DNA of 6,538 nucleotides from Peptococcaceae bacterium UBA3933 (GTDB taxonomy: Bacteria; Bacillota; Peptococcia; Peptococcales; BICA1-8). Below are positions 6,493 to 6,538 of this stretch, piece after piece (position 1 is the stretch's first letter; each line of letters opens with the position of its first letter). The stretch lies in the NCBI GenBank assembly GCA_002385805.1, contig DGEF01000125.1:23891-30428 (forward strand). The letters run 5' to 3'. The notes under the pieces are model-generated. The model was not told the DNA's origin and did no database searches. It was given only the letters and a program-made list of their open reading frames with translations. Made by a program: the position numbers and the translations under genes.

Positions 6493-6538
6493 TCGCCGTA
6501 AGACGAATCATTATTATTTATCAGTATTTATCCGTGTT

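Larger units (their letters stand above)
6368..6538. repeat. Composite intergenic repeat, right copy, apparently interrupted
   Basis: The right copy begins with 'tagtggctgg' plus 'tattacgacc' (6368-6393), with seven more bases between the two than in the left copy. It resumes at 6490 with the hairpin TTCGCC-GTAA-GACGAA (6492-6507) and three decamers ATTATTATTT, ATCAGTATTT and ATCCGTGTT (6510-6538). From 6490 to the window end it matches the left copy at roughly four of five positions, and most differences are transitions. The repeat begins only five bases upstream of the xpt ribosome binding site and may continue beyond the window. Confidence 0.55.

Noticed and set aside
6492..6507. TTCG/CGAA motifs upstream of xpt as PurR boxes
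   Set aside because: The CGAA cores sit in a short hairpin and lack the A/T-rich flanks and the spacing of a paired PurBox.

Overview
The window looks like chromosomal DNA of a low-to-moderate G+C Gram-positive bacterium, most likely a member of the Clostridia (Bacillota). The signs are strong AAGGAGG-type ribosome binding sites, use of ATG, GTG and TTG starts, a lipoprotein-anchored ABC transporter of the Bacillus NupNOPQ type, a Bacillus-type xanthine phosphoribosyltransferase, and a YmaF-family protein. The genus cannot be fixed from the sequence alone.

Layout from left to right. A YmaF-family histidine-rich protein (10-375, + strand) is followed by a perfect 34-bp palindrome that serves as a terminator. 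It converges on a small zinc-ribbon-like protein on the minus strand (417-653, TTG start). Everything else is on the minus strand and is read from right to left: xpt (5766-6347), then a four-gene transporter operon made of a BMP-family lipoprotein (4463-5572), a tandem-domain ATPase (2912-4447) and two permeases (1840-2922 and 903-1838). The transporter genes are packed tightly (15-nt gap, 11-nt overlap, 1-nt gap). The operon ends at a clear intrinsic terminator at about 855-880.

Functionally the right four-fifths is a purine salvage locus. The lipoprotein captures a purine nucleoside or base outside the membrane, the two permeases and the ATPase import it, and Xpt converts xanthine to XMP with PRPP. 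The purine assignment of the transporter rests on family knowledge plus the xpt neighbour; the sequence does not fix the exact substrate.

The genes themselves belong to known families, and I found no convincing undescribed multi-gene system. The less ordinary material is intergenic. Two diverged copies of a composite repeat lie on either side of xpt (about 5653-5720 and 6368-6538). Each has a 'tagtggctgg...attacgacc' module, a short hairpin, and three decamers with a 10-bp period. The right copy appears to be interrupted by about 98 bp carrying a long GGTTAAG-type inverted repeat. No purine riboswitch is visible upstream of xpt or of the transporter operon.
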